64,000 nucleotides of DNA from Trifolium pratense (Eukaryota; Streptophyta; Magnoliopsida; Fabales; Fabaceae), in NCBI RefSeq assembly GCF_020283565.1, contig NC_060060.1:33976001-34040000 (forward strand), given 5' to 3'. A program made the translations under genes and the position numbers. The stretch's first letter is position 1; the number at the start of each line of letters is the position of its first letter. This document shows positions 11,801 through 23,084 of the stretch, one piece after another. The notes beneath the pieces are model-generated. The model was not told the origin of the DNA and did not search any database. It saw only the letters and a program-made list of their open reading frames with translations.

Positions 11801-14800
11801 AGTTACAAGGCAACAGTAAAAGTTCTGTTTCACATTTTACGAAAGTCCCTATAAAAGGCTGTTGATTATATGATTATTCTCTATTTATTATCATTGATAT
11901 AGTTTCTATTTTTCTTTCTCCAGAGATTCTCTGTTGTATATAAATCAGTACAACCTCGTTGTGAAATAAAAGTTATTCACCCAAAATTATTCAAGTTGGT
12001 ATCAGATAATCAGAGCAATAGGCAAGTGCAAGTTAGCAGGAGGATCAGATGAGACCGCAGTTAGCAATAGGCAGTCACCAAATCCCTACGGGGACCTAGG
12101 ACTGATTATATATGTAACAACTAACAAGTGGGATGCATATGATATATCTACTCTAGCTTGAGGGGAACTGTTGATTATAGTTGTTAGGAATATAAGACTA
12201 CCTTAAAGGTGCACTACACAAAGCCTAGACATGTATAAATAGAAGTAAGAGGGAGAGACTATGCATTCATTCTCTTGAAGGGGAACTCCCCACGATCAAT
12301 AATACTCATACTTATTTTCTATCTTTTCTCTCAATTTTTCTACTGTAATCTGTTAAGGACCCTAACAATAGTCATAAATATGATTATTCTCTATTTATTA
12401 TGGTTAATAACTTGATATAGGTTCTTTATTTTCATGTTTTTCCATTCTTGAGAGATTCTCTCTTGTATATAAATCTGTACAAGTCATTCACTCTAAATTA
12501 TTCAAGTAAGGCCAACAGGAGATCCACAGGTAAACAGAAGAAATCCATTAACAAAAGTAGACCCTGAGAACAATCTCTTCAAATGAGGAGTGCTGCACAG
12601 AGCCGATAGAAGGATAAATTAACAAACCTCCAAACTTAGCTGGGACTTCAGGAACTTCGAGTGCAAAACTAAGGTTATAGAATTCCTTTGATTGATAATT
12701 ATAAAGATAACCTGCCATTACCTCGCAAAAGAATTTGAGCCATAATTAAATCCAGGATATTCAATGTGGACGATAAATGTTTAAAGTAGTTTTCAGTGGA
12801 ACAATTATATACACTACTTTATCCAGACTTCCATAGAGCAGGCAGTTACCTTGACCAGGAGAACTCAATAAACTGTTGATTAAAATTGTATCATATCCTA
12901 CAAATCTGTTTATGAGTAGTTGTTGCCACCTGGAAATGAAAAACATATTCAATTGAAAAATACAAAGAACAAATACTGTGAACATTTTAAACATTACTGT
13001 ATAACATCAATGAAATGCAGAGAACAACTTCCCTATTAGCAAAACAATTTAAACCCATCAGTAACAAAACTACATAAAAGTGGCTCTCCGGTCTCCGTTG
13101 GAGATAACATGTCAATTTTGGGACCAAAACCAGATAATCATGCTATAGTCTTTACCTATTTCCAAAGCAGGAGTGCCAGGCTGATATGCTAACATTCACA
13201 GTACATATATTATGATGAGACTTGGCACTTTCAGGTAACAAGAAATACCCCTGCAGAACAATATTCCATGATCAACAATAGAGAAGACCAGTCTTCGATA
13301 AGTCACAGAATCAACATAAAAGGAAGCTTTAACAAACAGACATAATCTACTTCAGATATTAAGTATATATCTGGCAGAGTCTAACGTAATCAACTTGTAT
13401 ATTGTATTGTCTATGAATACATAAAGATTGATATACCTTTTCCATAGTGTACAAATATGTGGGTTCAGACAACTTGGTTTTCTTTTTAAGCCATTGCACT
13501 GAAATTGAAAACACAACTTATTGGACAATAATAGAAACAAAATAAAAACGTGAGAAACATAGAGAAAAGAGGAAGCGAGACAAAAATCACATATTGATTC
13601 ACATGGGAAAACTACATAATGAAATGCTCGGTATTTTATTATGTAAAGCATCCTAGACTTAAGTAACAAGACGACAATAAAACATCTACAAATCATTTAT
13701 GTTTCATAATGAAACTTCTATGTAAATTATTTCAAAGAATTCAATGTTAAAGTAAACCATTTTTGCACTATGCAACCATAATCAGCATGTCAATTTTCCC
13801 AAGTGAACAACATTGAAAGGGTGAAGGTCTTTACATCTAGGTCTCTCACATAGGAATAAATCAAAGCCAGCATACATAACTTAATAATACGGTCTTTTGA
13901 AGCGTTACAAAGGTGACACTCTTCCCTATGCCTTGTGTTTTTTGTATTTCATATTATATATTTTATTCCAATAGACATGTAAAATTGAAAACTACCAAAA
14001 ACTAAACTGAACTTTTCAAGGAACATACTAGCTATATAAACCCATACTCTATTGGAAAAAAAAACATAACAAACACACAGAGCTATTGAAGAATTGAACA
14101 AAACCGCAGCATGTTTTTGTTTCTCTTCATATAAAAAGTTCGAATACAAATCTTAAAATATTTTAGTATTTAAAATTGCCACTTTGACACGCATTATGAT
14201 TCAAAGTGAGAAATATTGTAATTACCTGCATTAGAGTTAACCTTGTCCAAATGAAGGATATGCATCCATTTGGGAATATCAAGATTTAGGTGTACACCAG
14301 CAATATCCTACACTTGAAAATTGAAGTTCAGCAGAAATTTGAGTAAATATGATCATTAGCTCTAAATTTTACAAAAATCCAGGCTACAAATAACCAGAAT
14401 GCAACATAATAATTGGAATATGGTCTAATCGAGCTCCAATAAACAACATATTTCTACTTACCCACAGCTTCTGGAAACTTCCAATTATCTGCATTGTGTG
14501 TCTCCAAATGAATGAGATTCGCCTATACCACTTTTTACCAAAATGTATAATTGCCGCTTTTAGTGTCTCTTTGGCTGATAAGGTAAAACTGCTCTGTGGC
14601 TCCTCTTTATCAATTTTGATGACAGCATCTTCAACCAGTGGCCTGGAGTTTTGGTTGCTTGTAGAGGTCTCGGCTTGATGTTCAAGAAATTCAGTGTCAG
14701 TCTTCCAAAACTTGAATGCCAATTTTCCCCTCCTAGCACCTGAACCAATCCAATTCCACAAATACATGGACCCTAAAAATAATGTTGATTCATCTTGATT

Positions 14801-15722
14801 GACATCAGAAACCTCCATTTCATCTTTTGCAGCTTTTGTTTCAGGAGGATCTATTATGTTTGATTCAGAATCGTTGTGATACCACAAGCCGGCACTGGTT
14901 ATCTACAACCAAAGGAGCATAGATAAAAATATCTCACCCGAAACCCTAAATTTCTAATTACCTTAAGGTATATATTATTATCTATTGACACGTAGTTTGA
15001 TTCATGGGAAATTGTAAAAGAACAAAAACTATAATGTACACTTAAAGAATGGCAGGCAATATATACCTTAATCTGAATAAGTTGGGCTTCTGATGTGAGA
15101 ACTCCAGATAGCTCACCTGAACACCCAGGCTTCACAAAGAGAAACATAAAATAATCAAACCAGAAGAGAAAATACTGAATAAAAACAATTGCAGTTGATT
15201 CACATTCAAGAAGAAAATAGCGAATAATTATGATTTCCCCTTCATTTGAGAAACTCTCACTTAGTTGCAATGAACATAAAAAGAAAAGAACCCTAACCCT
15301 ACTAATAATCTCTATCACATATTGAATGTTATGGATAGCAAAAGCAGCACCAAAATAGCAAGTAAAATAACATGACAACATTCTAAACCAAACTCTATAG
15401 AAATTGTAACTAATTCCAATGAACATATATTATTATACAAAAACACTAATAATAAAGTTCCAATTCAAAAATCAATGTTGAGGGTGATTATTATTATTAT
15501 ATGATGAAGTAGTATGATGAAAAGCTAGTAGTAATTGAGTAATTGAAATTGAGATGGAAAAATAGAAACCTGTTGAACGTAATTGGCGTGCATAACAACG
15601 AGAATACAGAACAAGGTTATGGCGATGAATAGGTATAAATACTCCAAAGTAACTCTGACTTTTGGAGTTAGCATCTGAGAAAACCTCTCCTGAACACGGA
15701 TGAAGGTCTGTTCTGGATCCAT
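8846..15722 (-). CDS. Membralin-like multipass membrane protein
   Basis: Fourteen exons on the minus strand: 15722-15570, 15129-15067, 14902-14462, 14307-14226, 13498-13437, 13250-13156, 12929-12850, 12711-12628, 11777-11661, 11046-10961, 10858-10752, 10520-10429, 10327-10251 and 9337-8846. Together they give 676 residues with every phase closing. The N-terminus MDPEQTFIRVQERFSQMLTP and the body match the plant membralin family (At1g60995 type). One membrane segment lies near residues 26-47. A long lumenal-like region follows, then a cluster of hydrophobic segments at about 360-510, and a Gln/Asn/Pro-rich tail. Animal membralin (TMEM259) is an ER protein linked to ER-associated degradation; the plant role is inferred only. 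Oddities are a 304-bp tandem duplication that copies the acceptor of exon 10, and nested retroelements in intron 8. The copied acceptor reads to a stop after about 12 codons, so correct splicing must use the downstream copy. Confidence 0.88.
9803..10057. repeat. MITE with 'gggtgttt' inverted ends in membralin intron 13
   Basis: The left end reads gggggtgtttag and the right end reads the inverted form gaaacaccaccc, with AT-rich filler. This is typical of small hAT-like MITEs of plants. It lies between exons 14 and 13 of the membralin-like gene. The target duplication was not resolved. Confidence 0.5.
11018..11625. repeat. 304-bp tandem duplication across an exon boundary
   Basis: Positions 11018-11321 recur as 11322-11625, apparently without differences by eye. 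The unit covers the intron 9 acceptor (minus strand) and the first about 29 nt of membralin exon 10. As a result acceptors exist at 11046 (true) and 11350 (copy). The lack of divergence suggests a recent event or an assembly artefact. Confidence 0.92.
11860..12507 (+). mobile_element. TRIM-like non-autonomous LTR retroelement in membralin intron 8
   Basis: LTR 11860-11996 is followed directly by an initiator-Met primer site (tggtatcaga). The internal region is only about 170 bp. A purine tract (gcttgaggggaa) precedes the second LTR, 12169-12507, which is interrupted by a solo LTR. The 5-bp repeat 'aaggc' flanks both sides (11855-11859 and 12508-12512). There is no coding capacity. The primer site and polypurine tract resemble Copia elements. 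It lies antisense to its host gene. Confidence 0.75.
12182..12367 (+). mobile_element. Solo LTR nested in the TRIM's right LTR
   Basis: The 186-bp segment starts 'tgttaggaat' and ends 'ccctaaca'. It is flanked by the perfect 5-bp repeat 'atagt' (12177-12181 and 12368-12372). It contains a TATA-like stretch (tataaata) near 12235. It splits the right LTR of the surrounding TRIM, so it arrived later. Confidence 0.75.
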
Positions 15723-16187
15723 TGGAACAAATTCAAAATACTAATTTTCTCGAGAAAGTGATGATGGAAAGAAAATTAAAGGTTTTGTTTCCAACGAGTG
15801 ATTTTGATAATGATCATCGTGTTCGCTCGCGTTTAAAACATGGATGCGGTTTATAATTGTTTTTTTAGACCAAACTCTGATCTGATTTCAGTCAGTAAAG
15901 TAATAATATCTGATTAATAATAATGAAAGAGGATGCATTCGTTGAATTGAAAGATATCATTAAATAGATCAATTCTACAAATTTTTATAAAATTTCAAAA
16001 TGGTTTAATAATTCATCTAATGGTTTAATACTTTTTCTGATAACATAGGGAAAATAATGATAATAATTTAAAATTGTTTCCCTATTAAAAATACTGATAA
16101 TTTTTGTTTTTTCTTCTTGTTCATCTTCTAAAGAGGGATGATTTCGGATCAACCATATTAGTTGTTTTATATTTCTTTTTATTTAAA
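15723..16187. other. Upstream region of the membralin-like gene
   Basis: No gene is seen. This stretch holds the 5' UTR and promoter of the minus-strand membralin-like gene and ends at the direct repeat 16163-16187 that borders a Helitron. The proximal 100 bp are richer in GC than the rest. Confidence 0.45.
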
Positions 16188-16537
16188 CTAGTAATAGACC
16201 CGTGCTATAGCACGGGTCGTAACGTTACGGGTTATTTATTTTAAGTTAGATTTTGATAAGTTGACATTAGAAAATCAATGAAATTATATATTGATGAATT
16301 CCTTAAGTAATATGATTATTTAAAATATGATTGAATAACAAAAAAAAGTATTGTAACATATCAATACGAATTACGTCATGGACACAAATCAATGTCAATA
16401 TAAAGTAAAAATACGAATCATTCATTTGGTTACATAATATGGAATTAGGTATAAAATGAAAGTTACATTCGCACAACATTGTTGATCAACATATAATTAT
16501 ACATGATTAAATTACAACTTAGACTTCAACAAACAGA
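16188..16537 (-). mobile_element. Compact Helitron (350 bp) flanked by 25-bp direct repeats
   Basis: On the minus strand the 3' end is the perfect 20-nt palindrome 'acccgtgctatagcacgggt' (16198-16217), a 6-nt spacer, CTAG and then T. The 5' end is TC preceded by A (plus strand GA at 16536-16537, then T). These are Helitron termini in an A/T target. It is too small for Rep-helicase and is therefore non-autonomous. The same 25-bp sequence abuts both ends exactly (16163-16187 and 16538-16562), which Helitrons do not normally create. Confidence 0.65.
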
Positions 16538-16735
16538 TGTTTTATATTTCTTTTTATTTAAATAAGTGATTTTCTCATTCTTAAGTTCCGTTTGGGTAAT
16601 ATAATAAAACTAATATTTAAAATACTAATAATCTAATACTTAATACTTATATTTCATGTGACAATAAATTTATTTTTGAAACCGGTAACAGTTTATCTAA
16701 AAATTGATACAAACCGCACCGCGAACTTATCTGAA

Positions 16736-17393
16736 CTAGTATCCGGACCCGTGCCAAGCACGGGTAAAATGAGTCAAAAATTTAACATTTTAATATTAAA
16801 ATTTTCATAATTCTCAAATAAAAAGAATGAAAAATGAAAAGCTATAACATAAAAAAAAAAGTAGGATCCCGTATTTGTCAAAAGTTAAATAAAATATGAT
16901 CCTGTATTAATATATAAATATAGTTCTTGTGTAAATCACAAAAAAAAAAGTAGGTCCCGTATAAATTACAAAAAAATAAATCATTTCTCTTATACGTAAA
17001 AATATAGACTTGTGGTCCCATAAGTCCTAGCTAGCTCAACTGACAAAATGCCGAAATTGTTACGCCGGACATCGTGACCCGGGTTCGAATCCGGGATCTC
17101 ACAATTATATGAGAGTTTAATCTCAGCGGATTGTCACTTCATCTAAGACAAAAAAAAATATAGACTTATGTGTAAACTTTTATATAAAAAAAAAAATTGC
17201 CCGCCAAACAAATAAAAAAAGTTAAATTAATGTCATAATATCCATAGTAAAATAAATATGAAACAAAAATACCTTAAAAAGATTATCTGAATATATCTTA
17301 TATTAGTTCATTTTGACATCAATATCCTCCAAATAAAATAAATATAGAAATAAGGGGTGGGGGAGTAAAAGTAGTTTTATATACAACTTTTGA
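16736..17393 (-). mobile_element. Non-autonomous Helitron next to the NIFK promoter
   Basis: On the minus strand the 3' terminus shows hairpin 'acccgtgc'/'gcacgggt', a spacer and CTAG followed by T. The 5' terminus begins TC after A (plus strand ...ttGA then T at 17394) and continues tatataaaactacttttac. At 658 bp it has no coding capacity. A SINE is nested at 17015-17155. The interior matches blocks of the Helitron-like region 1438-3110. Its right end is a few bases from the putative promoter motif at 17397. Confidence 0.65.
17015..17155 (+). mobile_element. tRNA-derived SINE nested in the Helitron
   Basis: The element carries a box A-like tagctcaactgacaaaatg and a perfect box B context (gggttcgaatccggg), with an A-rich 3' end. 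Flanks repeat 'aaaaatatagacttgtg' on the left (16998-17014) and the same sequence with one change on the right (about 17154-17170), giving a target duplication of about 17 bp. It belongs to a different SINE type from the copy at 59820. Confidence 0.75.
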
Positions 17394-17759
17394 TTCGGCC
17401 CACTTAACCAGCAGCACTGAAGCGGGTCAGCCCGGTTCATCGTCGTTAAAAGAAAAAGAAAAAGAAAACAGTTAAATTGTTGAAGTAACGAAATCGGTGT
17501 TTGCTCTGAACCCTAACACAGTTACAAACGCCACCTTCAACCACCGTTTCAGGTTCGTTCATTCCGAAAGGGTAATCAAATTCTATATAATAATAATCAT
17601 TCACTATCAGTAGAGCAAGCTATCACAGTCAAAATTTTAGTAAAATCAATTGAAAACCAAGTTTTTAGGGTTTTTAAGCATAAGTTTAGATTTTTCCATT
17701 TTCTTATTCATTTATGGCTAATTATGTAGTAGTTGTTTCTACAATTTTTAATAGTTGTG
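17394..17759 (+). promoter_or_regulatory. Promoter and 5' UTR of the NIFK-like gene
   Basis: A site II-like GGCCCA lies at 17397-17402 and a telo-box-like gaaccctaac at about 17508-17517. This pair is common in promoters of plant ribosomal-protein and ribosome-biogenesis genes (established knowledge), which fits the product. An ATG at 17714 is out of frame with the start at 17760. A possible 5' UTR intron (donor near 17572, acceptor taatag at about 17754) would remove it; that intron is inferred from the signals only. Confidence 0.45.
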
Positions 17760-19449
17760 ATGGGGACCAAAGCAAAGAAAGCTACTGTCAAGAAGAGTTT
17801 GAAAAAGGCTAATGCTATTAAACCATCTGAAGCTGCTGATTTTTTGGTATGATAACACTTTTTATCACAATTTTTGATTTTTTGTATATTTGGTCTATAG
17901 TGTGTGTATTTGATAGTTGTTTAGTTGCTTGCTTATTATTGTGATTCTGATTTTTTGTAGCCGTTGGAAGGCGGTCCTGCTCACAAACTTCCGAATCTTA
18001 AACCATTGGAAAATGCTTCCCCTGTTTTGTATATTGGTAGGATTCCACATGGATTCTATGAGAAGGAGATGGAAGGTAGTTGATTACAGTTTATGGTTAT
18101 TGTTTTTATTCAATTTCTAGATTGTTGTTTGATTTAGCTTGAAGGGATCTATGCTTATGAATTGATTTTTGCAGCTTATTTCGCACAATTTGGTACCATT
18201 AAGAGATTGAGAATTGCCAGAAATAAAAAGGTGAAGTTCATAAACATCTTTTCATTGTGCCTGTATTTGCTTATACTTGTACTGTATCATGTGATCAATT
18301 TAATTGTTTGTGGCTTGCTTTGTTTACTGTATCTAATTATTATTTAATATATTGCTCCTTGTCGATTGATATTGATCATGTCTTTTTTCTGTTTAACAGA
18401 CTGGAAAGTCAAGACATTTTGGGTACATTGAATTTGAATCTCCTGAGGTAAAACTTGTTTCATCTTTCTGATTATTGTGTTGTAATTTTAATTTTTGGCT
18501 TATTATATTTATTGTAAAGTTTTGTTTGTGCTAATATTACTTTGTTTTGCAGGTAGCAAAAATTGTGGCCGATACTATGCACAATTATTTGCTTTTCGAA
18601 CACCTTCTTCAGGTTTCCGTGGTACCTTTAGAACATGTTCATCCCAGATTGTAAGTTACTAATTAGTAGTTCATTAAATCTTTATTGATACATATATTTG
18701 TTAAGGCTTCATCACAAGTTTCTTAATGGTTAGACTGTTATATTCTCTTTTCTATTTCTAGTTGTTTATTATGAGAAAATAAGAAATTCTATGGGAGGAT
18801 ACACAATCTTTGGGTGGGGGGATATTGGGCGAAGGGGGTTGGTTAGAGTCATAGGAAAGGAAAGGTATATCTGCAGACAAGCTTAGCTATCATTCTAGAT
18901 ATTAGATAAACATGATGCTTATTTTGATCTCTTTCCCGAGGTTAAATAATTTGTTTCTTTCCTGAATATCATCAAGAAGAATAAATGAAAAGTGAGGTTT
19001 TTCTTTGTAGATGGAAAGGATTCAATTACCGCTACAAACCCGTGGACTCTCTCCAAATTGAACGAGAGCGACATGACAAGGTATCTAGTGTGATGCGAAA
19101 GTATATATGTATTTTTAAAGAAGTGAAAGTATATCTTTTGTATCCTGTTAGTCTGATGCTTTGTATAAAAAGAAAGTGTATTCATTGTTGTTGTCATTAC
19201 AGGAAAGAACATTGGCAGAACACAGAAAGTTGATCGACAGGGTTATGAAACGTGACCAAAAACGACGTAAAAGGATAGAGGCTGCTGGCATTGAATATGA
19301 ATGTCCCAAGATTGTGAGCTTTTTGCCTTTCTTTTACTGATTAGTTGTTTTGATAGTCCATGTCGTAAATTTTTCTCATGTTATGTCTAATTGTTGTTTA
19401 GGTCGGTAACCTCCAGTCTGCTCCAAAGAAGATAAAGTTCGAAGACTGA
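17760..19449 (+). CDS. NIFK: NIFK/Nop15-type nucleolar RRM protein
   Basis: Eight exons, 17760-17846, 17961-18075, 18175-18230, 18400-18447, 18553-18650, 19011-19080, 19203-19313 and 19402-19449, give 210 residues with all phases closing. The basic Lys-rich N-terminus (about 1-21) precedes one RRM at about 50-127, with RNP2 VLYIGRIP (51-58) and RNP1-type SRHFGYIEF (90-98). After it comes [10 protein letters not shown], then a basic helical tail (R-D-Q-K-R-R-K-R) and K-K-I-K-F near the end. This layout fits the NIFK/yeast Nop15 family, RRM proteins of the nucleolus needed for large-subunit pre-rRNA processing. The promoter motifs agree with such a housekeeping role. Family assignment is confident; the function in this plant is inferred. 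Confidence 0.88.
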
Positions 19450-19467
19450 GTAGGTAACATGTTCACA

Positions 19468-19625
19468 TTTGTGTAACCTCCAGCCTGCTCCAAAATAGAT
19501 GATTTTCAGAATATCCTGAATTTATTTTGTGTTCACATTTAACTGATTTAGTTTTGTTACCTTTTTTCCCCAGATGAAGGTTGATGCTGGTCTATCATGC
19601 TGGTCTATCATGCTGGTCTATCATG
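19468..19625 (+). repeat. Exon 8 partial copy and 13-bp triplication in the NIFK 3' region
   Basis: Within the presumed 3' UTR, 'gtaacctccagcctgctcca' near 19473 repeats last-exon sequence from about 19406 with one change. Further on, 'atgctggtctatc' occurs three times in tandem at about 19584-19622. Confidence 0.8.
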
Positions 19626-21003
19626 TTCTTAGGATTTTAAAAATTACTAATGTAATATCCTCTTTGGAGGGGCAAGAGCTTCCAATTTTGAGACTTTATA
19701 AACATTATGAAAAATATTTGTAGAAGTGTTATCCATTAGTGTTTGTTGCAGTTAAACACCTTCGTTATGGCGAGTTGATAAATATTGAATTCTCTTTATA
19801 TTTGCCTAAATTGTAGGTCGTTAGCAATGACATGTTTACTGGAATTGATAGTTATCCTAATACAAATCTAGAACTCACTTATTCTACTAATTATTCAAGT
19901 AATCTAGAAAGTTATATACAAGTGTACATCATCACTTGATTACTAATAGTTATTATACAACTTAGTGTATGTTTGGTTGAGCGTGTATAATCTCCAAATG
20001 CATGTTTCTTTCTCCAGACCGTGTGTTTTTACTTTTCATATGATGTTTGGCCAAACCTAAACGTGAGTCTATATATCGTACGTCAAGTGCCAAACGTGCG
20101 TTTGACTGAAGCCACAAATCCAAGCTTCTGCGTTAGATCAAACGCGAGTACAATCTTCAACTTTCCAGTGACATGTTTACTTACCCAAACACCCATAACT
20201 TCTTCAATTTCCAAGATTTGTAGATGAAACAAAGAGAAGAGGGAAAAAACATAATAAATTAAACTTAACAAATATTAGTGCAGCAGCAACACTTAGTATA
20301 TAAGCTTACCAGATTTACACTGAGTGCAGCAGCGGTGCTTCTAAGTTGCACGGCGGCTACAATTTTCCAGCACTCTCTCTTTCTCTAGGTTAGAGAAGAT
20401 GGAATTGGGCTCTAAAAGCCCGATAATTTTCTTTCTTTACACAAGCCCATTAATTAACTTAAATGACAAATTTAAAGAAAAGAACATTTTGATAGTTTTT
20501 TATTTTAAATTTTTGTTGTTTTTTTAACTGTTTCTTTTAGGAAAAAAAAGTTTGGAGATCTAATACTTTATTTGTTATTTTTATTTAGATCCCTATTATT
20601 TAATTATTATGCTAATTTAATTTAAGGGTATGATTTTATTTAAATATTATATTTAACTAAGTAATTTTGTTTTATGTTTTATGAAAAACACATTAAAATC
20701 CAATTTGGTAATTATGTATCCAAAAGCAATTTTGGTTCAAATTAAAACTGCTCATTATAACAATTCACATCGTAATAATAAATTTAGGATTTTTCAAACA
20801 CTGACACGTCAACACATATAATAATTTTAAAAAATGATATAATTAAATTCAGTGTAATTAGAAGTGTTGGCGTCGTGTCGGTGTACCAGCCGGCAGCCCA
20901 AGCCTAATCTAAGTAGCATTCGTAATTCATATTCAATCAAGCTCTCACTATACTTTTCAAAATACCATCGAAGACGTTTTCTAAATACTACAAAAATTTA
21001 TTA
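19626..21003. other. Intergenic AT-rich stretch downstream of NIFK
   Basis: No gene is seen. A probable MITE lies at about 19968-20190, with tttggttgag on the left and inverted ttacccaaac on the right. A second diffuse repeat around 20800-20890 carries 'gtgtcggtgt' type ends that also appear in AKT2 intron 8 near 50250. Confidence 0.45.
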
Positions 21004-21440
21004 GAGCTCGTTTGGCCTAACTTTTTTTAGCTTTTTATTCTCTTTAAAATGAGAAGTTGGGCCAAACACTTTTTTAATAAAGCTCTTAATTATAAAAAGC
21101 AATTTTTTTTTTCAATGTGGAAAATTGAATAAAATACGCTAGGTTGAAACCTACTTTTAAAAAAATATTCAGAGTTTTTTTTTGTATAATAATTTATGAA
21201 ATTTTATACATACTTTAATACTTATCTTTTATTTTTAAAATATTTATTTATACGCTTGATTGTCAAAAAAAAACTAAGTTTTTAAAAATATATTTTACCA
21301 AACAACTTTTAGCTTAAAAATAGCTTTGAAGCTAAAAAAAACAACCACCAAATAATTTTAGCTTTTTTCTATAAAGCTATTATTTTTACTTTTATCTTTC
21401 AAATAGTTTATAAGACCTAAAAAGTCAAGCCAAAGGGCCC
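21004..21440. repeat. MITE with 'gctcgtttggcc' inverted ends
   Basis: The left end gctcgtttggcctaa and the right end containing agccaaagggccctta are imperfect inverted repeats around an AT-rich core with internal 'tttagctttt' inversions. This is a common hAT-like plant MITE layout. The target duplication was not resolved. Confidence 0.5.
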
Positions 21441-21796
21441 TTAGAATAAGAGCTCGATACACAAATCATGCAAAAAAAGACTCAAGAAAGAGATACGTAC
21501 ACGAACAAGGCAAAAAAAAAAAAAAAGGCCAAAAGTCAGAGAAATAAATTCTCGGCACAAAAGAGTGGTAAGTTTTGGTGGGATAGATAGATGCATAAAT
21601 ATAAATTAGTAAAGATTATAGAAGTAAATTAGGAAAGTATATATATATATAGGAAGATTTTTCAATTTGCACAAATAAAATCATATGAGGTTTTAACTGA
21701 GTGGAAGATTTTTAACCTATTGCGTCAATTAAATCTGATGGTTATTATTAATAGTTTTCGTTTCTCACAATAGTTATCAATTCTCACCGGATACAC

Positions 21797-21797
21797 A

Positions 21798-21852
<55 letters not shown>
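21797..21852. repeat. Compound (CT)n(TA)n microsatellite
   Basis: About 15 CT units run directly into about 11 TA units. It lies in gene-free DNA; nothing else is recognised between 21441 and 22723. Confidence 0.95.
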
Positions 21853-22723
21853 ACAAGTTATAAGATAAATTTAAAGCTAATATTGTGAATCGCATTTTAT
21901 AGACCATTTTTTTAAGTCGAATTTTTTGGACTTTATTTTATATGTATTGTAATTTTAGTCTTAATTTATGCACTTTGCCATCAAATTTACGACTTTTTAC
22001 ATCAAAAAAGACAAGTTCTAATTTCAAAGTAGTTGTCAAATAATTTTGTACTTATGGGATCATATGAGAAGTTCTAAGATCTACTTCTAACTTCTACAAA
22101 AGCTTTGGGATCTGACTCAAAAACTAATGATCTGAAGTAATATTTCTTAGGTGGAAGTATTTTCCATCCAGAGTCATTTTAGAAGTGCACATCCAAAAAA
22201 ATCGTTATTTTTTTTTGTGTATTTATGGACCAAAATTCGATTATTTTTCCTCATTCAAAAACTACATTACCGAAACCATACTTGATTTTAAGAAAATGTT
22301 GGAAACAGACAACAAATGAAATATCACGCACAAAACTAGTGAAAATATCACGTATAACTTTTTTAGAACATTCAGATTCTCGACATAAACCTCAAGGACA
22401 CAACTTTCACCCCTCCAAACTAGTGAAAACAAAGACAACATCAAAATTTCATGATAGAGGAAAAAATGAATATTACCAAAAACAAAATAATAACACAAAT
22501 AAATAAAATCATGAAGAAAAACCAGCGACTCCAAAATAAATATTGAGAAGACACCGAAAGGAACAGCAGCAACCTGCAAAAATAAAAGTAATAACCATCA
22601 TGTTAAGTTGTTTGATTGAACAGAAACTGTAGTTGAATAAAAAGCAACAATCGCTACTTAAAGGCGAGGGTTTAGAAATTGCTACAACAGTCAAGATCAT
22701 AAGGAGAGAGATATGTGTAGAAA

Positions 22724-22879
22724 TTGGATTCTCTCCACCATTTCTCTACATCTCTCTCCCAACTTTATCTCCCTCTTAACCTCAATTTTTCTTAATAATT
22801 TTATTATTTTTTAATGAAGAGAGTGAGGTTAAGAGAGTTGGGAGAGACGTGTAGAGAAATAGTGAAGGAGAGGATCCAA
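22724..22879. repeat. Foldback MITE downstream of the importin gene
   Basis: The left arm starts ttggattctctcc and the right arm ends with the inverted ggagaggatccaa. The arms of about 65 bp remain complementary inward (for example ctctctcccaac against gttgggagag). The loop is AT-rich. It lies about 200 bp beyond the importin stop codon. Confidence 0.65.
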
Positions 22880-23084
22880 ATCCATGTGTATGGTGTTCTG
22901 TAGACGTTAAACAGTCAAACAATTTTAAATATTTCTCAAAGGCAGCATACCTGATAAAGGCGGTGATCATCTGCCATCCCAAACAGCTCCACTTAAAACT
23001 ATAACATGTCATTTCTTCACAAAACACTTGATACGTAAAACAAAGAATTGGATAATATTTTCAATTTGCTCATTGTTTGCACGG

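Noticed and set aside
15290..15305. Interstitial telomere repeat (ccctaaccct)
   Set aside because: Only about one and a half units; expected by chance in 64 kb.
17020..17100. tRNA gene at the box B near 17090
   Set aside because: The acceptor and anticodon stems do not pair, and the segment is flanked by a target duplication of about 17 bp with an A-rich end.
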